In this document: positions 60,435 to 64,000 of the stretch, one piece after another
Layout of the letters: each line of letters starts with the position of its first letter
How positions within the stretch are numbered: position 1 is the stretch's first letter
Assembly: GCA_041394945.1 (NCBI GenBank)
Contig: JAWKHH010000004.1
Coordinates: 1 to 64,000 of the forward strand
Direction: 5' to 3'
DNA from: Bryobacteraceae bacterium
Lineage (GTDB): Bacteria > Acidobacteriota > Terriglobia > Bryobacterales > Bryobacteraceae
Length of the DNA: 64,000 nucleotides
Program-made: the position numbers and the translations under genes
Notes under the pieces: model-generated
What the model was told of the DNA's origin: nothing
What the model saw: the letters and a program-made list of their open reading frames with translations, nothing else
The model's database searches: none

Positions 60435-61484
60435 TCAGGCGCCTCGGAAATCGGCGACCACGGCCGGAATCGCGGAAGCCGCGGCGATCGAATAGTTCCA
60501 ACGCCCGATCGTAGCCTGCGCCACCCGGCGCCGCCAGGCCGCGTCGTGATCCGGCGCTTCGGTGAAGCTGAGTGTCACATTGTGCCGGCGTGTCAGTTCG
60601 GCGAGCACCTCGAGATCGTAGTCCGGCGCCGGCGCGATCAACTGCACGGCGCGGCCGCCCTCGCGCAGCGCTTCGAGCATCGCGGCCGGATTCTCCGGAT
60701 GCACGACCTCGTAGGCGAACGCACGACCGAGACCGGCGCGCATCTTTTCTACCCGGATCAAATCGAAGAGTTCCTCGTGTCCGGCGCTATCGAGGCCCTC
60801 GACGAGGAAGCGCGAATAGCGCACCAGCCCGAGGACTCCCTCCTTAGCCGTCACGCACGCGGCGATGCTGAAGCCGCTGCGCCAACCGGCCCGGATTGCG
60901 CCCCACAGCACGGACTCATACGGGGCCAGAAATGCGGCGTAGTTGATGCCGGTGTCTTTAAGCGCCCGTCCATAGTGGGCGAACGCGGCGGGGATTTCGG
61001 TTTCGAGGCTCCCTGTGGGCGCGAGCGTTACCGAAGGCATGGCGCCGTGCGGGCGAGGCAGGAAAGCGGGGTCCACCTTTTCCGCGAAGGTACGGATGGC
61101 TTCGGAATCGCTAATGCCGAACGGAATCGCGTTGACGACCATCTCGCGGCCCGCGCCGGGTCGCATGCGTCCGATCAGCATCGCGTTAGGAAAGACGCCG
61201 CTTGCCGGCGCGGAGGCGGGCGCCAGCCTGAGCAGCAGAGGGGTCTCCCGGCCGTGGCTCAGTCCGTCGGCGGCGAGATAGAAAGTCGTGGAGTGGACCG
61301 GGTCGGCTTGCAGCGAACCCCACCACGGCAGGATGCTCGTCAGCTCGAGCGAAGCGGCCCTGGCCGCCAGCCGGCGCCGCAGGTCGTCTGTGAGCGGGCG
61401 TCCCTCGCATTGCTGGAAGACGGCATCGGCCAAGGCAGCTGCCTCGCTCGCACGGAGCGGCAGTTCGAGCGGAATTGTGGACAC
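60435..61484 (-). CDS. Conserved-looking protein of unknown function downstream of galU
   Basis: A 349-residue protein from a GTG with a ribosome binding site (AAGGGAGA). It is Ala/Leu-rich, without signal or membrane segments. Distinct stretches are LELTSILPWWGSLQADPVHS, AMLIGRMRPGAGREMVVNAI, PFGISDSEAIRTFAEKVDPA and SFSIAACVTAKEGVLGLVRY. The last part, RRHNVTLSFTEAPDHDAAWR, could be a TIM-barrel or transferase end. I do not recognise the family. Its start lies 25 bases after the galU stop on the same strand, so the two are probably co-transcribed, hinting at sugar-nucleotide or envelope metabolism. Confidence 0.62.
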   Translation of the reverse strand: MSTIPLELPLRASEAAALADAVFQQCEGRPLTDDLRRRLAARAASLELTSILPWWGSLQADPVHSTTFYLAADGLSHGRETPLLLRLAPASAPASGVFPNAMLIGRMRPGAGREMVVNAIPFGISDSEAIRTFAEKVDPAFLPRPHGAMPSVTLAPTGSLETEIPAAFAHYGRALKDTGINYAAFLAPYESVLWGAIRAGWRSGFSIAACVTAKEGVLGLVRYSRFLVEGLDSAGHEELFDLIRVEKMRAGLGRAFAYEVVHPENPAAMLEALREGGRAVQLIAPAPDYDLEVLAELTRRHNVTLSFTEAPDHDAAWRRRVAQATIGRWNYSIAAASAIPAVVADFRGA

Positions 61485-61509
61485 GGACGCGTTCTCCCTT
61501 TTTGCGGGC

Positions 61510-62400
61510 TTATTGGTCGAGATTCATGTTCTTCAGATACTGGCGGAAAGCGCCGCCCAGGTCCGGACGATGCAGTGCGAACTCGACCGTTGCCTGGAGG
61601 AAGCCGAGTTTGTCGCCGGCATCGAATCGTTTTCCCTCGAATCTATATCCGTAGATGGGCCGGTTGCGTAGAAGGTGACGCAGCGCGTCGGTGAGCTGGA
61701 TCTCGCCGATGGCGCCCGGGCCGATCGCCTCAATCGATGGAAAGATTTCCGGCACGAGGATGTAGCGGCCGATAATGGCGAGGTTCGAAGGCGCGTCGGC
61801 GGGCCTGGGCTTTTCCACGAGATTGCGGACGCGGTAGAGCCGGCCCTGGGCGCCATTGTGGTCGACGGGTTCGGCGTCCACCACGCCATACGCGGAGATG
61901 TTCTCCTTCGGGACTTCCATGAGCGCCACCACCGACGCGCCATAGAACTCATAGACGTCGAGCATCTGGCGGAGGCAGGGGACCTCGGCATCGATGACGT
62001 CGTCGGAAAGAACCACCGCGAAAGGCTCGTTGCCGACGAGGTCCCGCGCGCGAAGGACGGCGTGTCCCAGGCCGAGCGCCTCTTTCTGGCGCACGTAGGC
62101 GATATCGATCATGTCGGAGACGTCGCGCACGAGTTGGAGGAGATCAGTCTTATTTTTGGTTTCGAGCAGGTTTTCGAGTTCGAAACTCTTGTCGAAATGA
62201 TCCTCGATCGCGGACTTGCCTCTGCCCGTAACGACGACGATGTTTTTGAGACCGGACTGGATCGCCTCTTCGACACCGTACTGGATCAGCGGCTTATCCA
62301 CCAGCGGAAGCATTTCTTTGGGGAGCGATTTCGTGGCAGGAAGGAAGCGCGTGCCGAGTCCCGCGGCGGGGAAAACGGCCTTTCGGACCTTTTGAATCAT
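61510..62400 (-). CDS. galU: UTP-glucose-1-phosphate uridylyltransferase
   Basis: A 296-residue enzyme making UDP-glucose from UTP and glucose-1-phosphate in the cytoplasm. The nucleotide-binding signature is AVFPAAGLGTRFLPATKSLP with KEMLPLVDKPLIQYGVEEAI. VRQKEALGLGHAVLRARDLV, FAVVLSDDVIDAEVPCLRQM (metal Asp pair region), NLVEKPRPADAPSNLAIIGR and GAIGEIQLTDALRHLL are all as in GalU, ending with the Lys/Asp of RFEGKRFDAGDKLGFLQATV. Length is normal. The start has no Shine-Dalgarno and is preceded by a TACAAT inside a palindrome (62404-62420). The product feeds envelope polysaccharide and trehalose/glycogen pathways. Confidence 0.95.
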   Translation of the reverse strand: MIQKVRKAVFPAAGLGTRFLPATKSLPKEMLPLVDKPLIQYGVEEAIQSGLKNIVVVTGRGKSAIEDHFDKSFELENLLETKNKTDLLQLVRDVSDMIDIAYVRQKEALGLGHAVLRARDLVGNEPFAVVLSDDVIDAEVPCLRQMLDVYEFYGASVVALMEVPKENISAYGVVDAEPVDHNGAQGRLYRVRNLVEKPRPADAPSNLAIIGRYILVPEIFPSIEAIGPGAIGEIQLTDALRHLLRNRPIYGYRFEGKRFDAGDKLGFLQATVEFALHRPDLGGAFRQYLKNMNLDQ

Positions 62401-62403
62401 CAG

Positions 62404-62420
62404 ACTACAACTATTGTAGT
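62404..62420. promoter_or_regulatory. ACTACAA-CTA-TTGTAGT palindrome, possible operator of galU
   Basis: A perfect 7-base inverted repeat with a 3-base centre, four bases upstream of the galU start. On the minus strand it contains TACAAT, placed as a -10 for galU, so a repressor bound here would block transcription. The pattern resembles BlaI/MecI/CopY operators and the site at 33971-33986. Confidence 0.5.
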
Positions 62421-62513
62421 GGAGGGTCCGTGTCAGTGCTGTGAAGCGGAAGTTGGGAATAGAAGGAGCGGAAGACCCATTACGTACGGGTCTCCCGCAT
62501 CAGGGGGGTGAGG

Positions 62514-62975
62514 CTAGCGCCAGAAGCCGATGCTGAACGAAAACCCGCGCGGACCGCCTACCCACCGGCCGGGCACCCAGCGCGTGTGGCGGGCGGGCGG
62601 GACCATCCATCGGCCCGGTACCCACGAATAGGCGCGGGCGCCCCAGTTCCAGTAGCCATTCACCCAAACGTAGCCGGGGCCGGGCGCGTAGCCCCGGTAC
62701 TCGCGGCGCAGGGGCGGGGGTGCATACGGCACGTAGCCGGCGTAGGCAGGCGTCCGGTAGCCGACGTAGGCCGATGAGCCATAGCCATATGCGGGCGCGC
62801 GATAGCTGTACGCCGGCGCCCGGTAGCTGTAGACTGGCGCGCGATGACCGTAGGCCGCTGGCGCCCGGTAGCTGTAGCGAGTCTTATGGTGACGGCCACG
62901 ATCGTGGGCGGATGCGGGGAGCACCATCGCCATTGCCGCGACGGCCACGGGAAGAGAACCAAGTAGCTTTTTCAT
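62514..62975 (-). CDS. Tyr-rich envelope protein with YXWXXGXW-type repeats
   Basis: A 153-residue exported protein starting at the ATG at 62975. Signal: LLGSLPVAVAAMAMVLPASA. Residues about 30-80 are short repeats rich in Tyr, Arg, Ala and Pro (YSYRAPAYSYRAPAYGYG). The C-terminal half has Trp/Gly-rich motifs (GYVWVNGYWNWGARAYSW, VPGRWMV and RWVPGRWVGG) as in the YXWV-repeat (BcpO-type) proteins of proteobacteria. It has no enzyme motif; a structural periplasmic or outer-membrane role is likely. The DNA repeats may expand or contract by slippage. Confidence 0.75.
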   Translation of the reverse strand: MKKLLGSLPVAVAAMAMVLPASAHDRGRHHKTRYSYRAPAAYGHRAPVYSYRAPAYSYRAPAYGYGSSAYVGYRTPAYAGYVPYAPPPLRREYRGYAPGPGYVWVNGYWNWGARAYSWVPGRWMVPPARHTRWVPGRWVGGPRGFSFSIGFWR

Positions 62976-63111
62976 CGTCGAACACGACCTCCTGACCGTT
63001 GAACGCTCCACGCACAACATCTGTTTCCGCGCGTTGCGGAGAGATTGGCAAAAATCGTCGTGCGCCCGGTGGTGGATTTCGGCCGGTGGCCGCCAGGAGC
63101 CGCTCCCGGCG

Positions 63112-63117
63112 TACAAT
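63112..63117 (+). promoter_or_regulatory. -10-like element of the PIG-L gene
   Basis: TACAAT, six bases before the ATG at 63124, with no Shine-Dalgarno between. No -35 visible. Consistent with a leaderless start. Confidence 0.42.
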
Positions 63118-63123
63118 GCCGGA

Positions 63124-64000
63124 ATGAAGCGGCGAAATTTTCTTTCTCATACGGCGGCCACCAGCCTGGCAGCGGCACAGCAACCAGCGGCAACAGAGCG
63201 CAATTCGGACGGCGACGGGAGCACATCGTATCGGGCCGATGTGACGATCGAGCGGCGTTTGACCGGGAAGCCGCATCGCGGCAAGATGCTGGCCGCAATC
63301 CAGCCGCACTGCGACGATATTCCCATCTACGCCGGCGGCACGGTGCTCAAGCTGATCGATGAGGGATACCGGGGCATCCTGATCACGGCATCGAACGACT
63401 CCATGGCCGGCAATCTCGATCCGTCGATCGCGCAGACGCGTCGCGGCGGGGCCTCCTACGGGCAGATCGTTCTTGCGAACGAGCGCGACACGCAGGAGAT
63501 GGCGCGCCGGCTGGGGCTCGAGGAGGCGATCTTCCTGAACTACCCGAATCACAACATGGACGCTTGGCCGATCGTCGAGATGCGTGCGCGGCTGATCTTC
63601 CTGTTCCGGCTGTACAAGGTCGATACGATTCTCGTGTACGATCCTTCGGGGTTGTATGAGCGTAATCCGGACCACTACGTAATCGCCCGGGCGGCCGAGT
63701 CGGCGTTTTGGATGTCGAAGTCCGAGTGGGACTATCCGGAGCATTTCAAGGCCGGGCTCACTCCGCACGGTCCGAACACGGCTTACTATTTCGCTCGCGG
63801 ACCGCAGGTTGTGAACCGCGCGGTGGACATCGCCGATTTCGTGGACCGCAAGGTTTACGCGAACATGGCGAACGTGACTCAGGGTCCGGCCGGAGCGCGC
63901 GGAGCAGCGCTGCGTAAGCGCCTTGCGGCGGAGGGGAAGAAGCTGGGACTCCTCGGGTCAACCGATGAGGAGGCAAATCGCGCGTACACGAAGCAGTTCG
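63124..64000 (+). CDS. PIG-L/LmbE-family deacetylase, exported (cut by window edge)
   Basis: At least 292 residues, open at the right edge. The N-terminus (MKRRNFLSHTAATSLAAAQQ) has a twin-arginine-type signal. The PIG-L zinc motif appears as MLAAIQPHCDDIPIYAGGTV, where the usual H-P-D-D is H-C-D-D. ILITASNDSMAG, LANERDTQEMARRLGLEEAI, FLNYPNHNMD and DPSGLYERNPDHYVIARAA, with H-x-x-x-A-R, complete the core. It would remove an N-acetyl group from a sugar or similar substrate outside the cytoplasm. The Cys in place of Pro is a small deviation. Start supported by the TACAAT six bases upstream. Confidence 0.88.
   Translation, partial: MKRRNFLSHTAATSLAAAQQPAATERNSDGDGSTSYRADVTIERRLTGKPHRGKMLAAIQPHCDDIPIYAGGTVLKLIDEGYRGILITASNDSMAGNLDPSIAQTRRGGASYGQIVLANERDTQEMARRLGLEEAIFLNYPNHNMDAWPIVEMRARLIFLFRLYKVDTILVYDPSGLYERNPDHYVIARAAESAFWMSKSEWDYPEHFKAGLTPHGPNTAYYFARGPQVVNRAVDIADFVDRKVYANMANVTQGPAGARGAALRKRLAAEGKKLGLLGSTDEEANRAYTKQF

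Overview
The window is G+C-rich, densely packed chromosomal DNA with no rRNA, tRNA, CRISPR array or phage region that I could find. The gene content suggests a heterotrophic soil bacterium of the Acidobacteriota, probably near Solibacter/Bryobacter. The signs are a carboxypeptidase-regulatory-domain TonB receptor, tandem secreted VWFA proteins, FGly sulfatases with a radical-SAM maturase, an S46 peptidase, many Tat or Sec exported propeller proteins and a PQQ dehydrogenase fused to cytochrome c. This placement is inference from families, not a database result.

Layout. 1-2520 is a mobile-element graveyard: an ISL3 transposase end, a Tat-exported WD40-type protein, an internally deleted IS66 remnant and an RHS/YD-repeat scrap. 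2526-12194 holds two sulfatases, a DHH-like protein fused to a degenerate receiver domain, an esterase/SMP-30 fusion, OsmC, and RidA coupled to a GH63-type glycosidase. 12191-17086 holds MscL, a LarA-like protein and a fused ATP-grasp/alpha-E protein. 17768-23765 is a same-strand run: two VWFA proteins, small genes, an NAD(P)-binding protein and a two-component pair. 23769-27523 (minus strand) holds an SDR lacking its catalytic Tyr/Lys, an exported metallo-beta-lactamase-fold protein and the sulfatase maturase. 27576-31493 is a four-gene operon in which every junction is a 4-base ATGA overlap.

31494-38022 contains two decayed genes (an FAD-binding dehydrogenase and a DUF3604-type protein) around an ATP-grasp-like protein and an S46 peptidase. 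38114-48069 carries the TonB receptor, a CHRD protein whose PEP-CTERM tail is frameshifted, an EEP-family hydrolase, a divergent pair (TolB-propeller/PHP fusion and amidohydrolase), a Uma2 scrap and a sialidase-like protein. 48070-64000 carries an LRR protein, a penicillin-binding protein, TfoX-N, a PQQ/cytochrome c dehydrogenase, a coupled BNR-propeller/OmpA pair, a HAD phosphatase, an unknown protein, GalU, a Tyr-rich envelope protein and a truncated PIG-L deacetylase.

How it works together. The theme is capture and breakdown of complex organic matter outside the cytoplasm: outer-membrane uptake, peptidases, sulfatases, glycosidases and lactonase-type hydrolases. Both sulfatases carry the Cys-type FGly motif, which the radical-SAM maturase in the same window could activate. 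Regulatory architecture is the most novel aspect I could see. Many genes have a TAnnnT hexamer 5-9 bases before the start codon and no Shine-Dalgarno, suggesting leaderless transcripts. Two intergenic CTACAA/TTGTAG palindromes resemble BlaI/MecI-type operators. Several convergent genes share stop-codon palindromes. I did not find a clear new defence or biosynthetic system.
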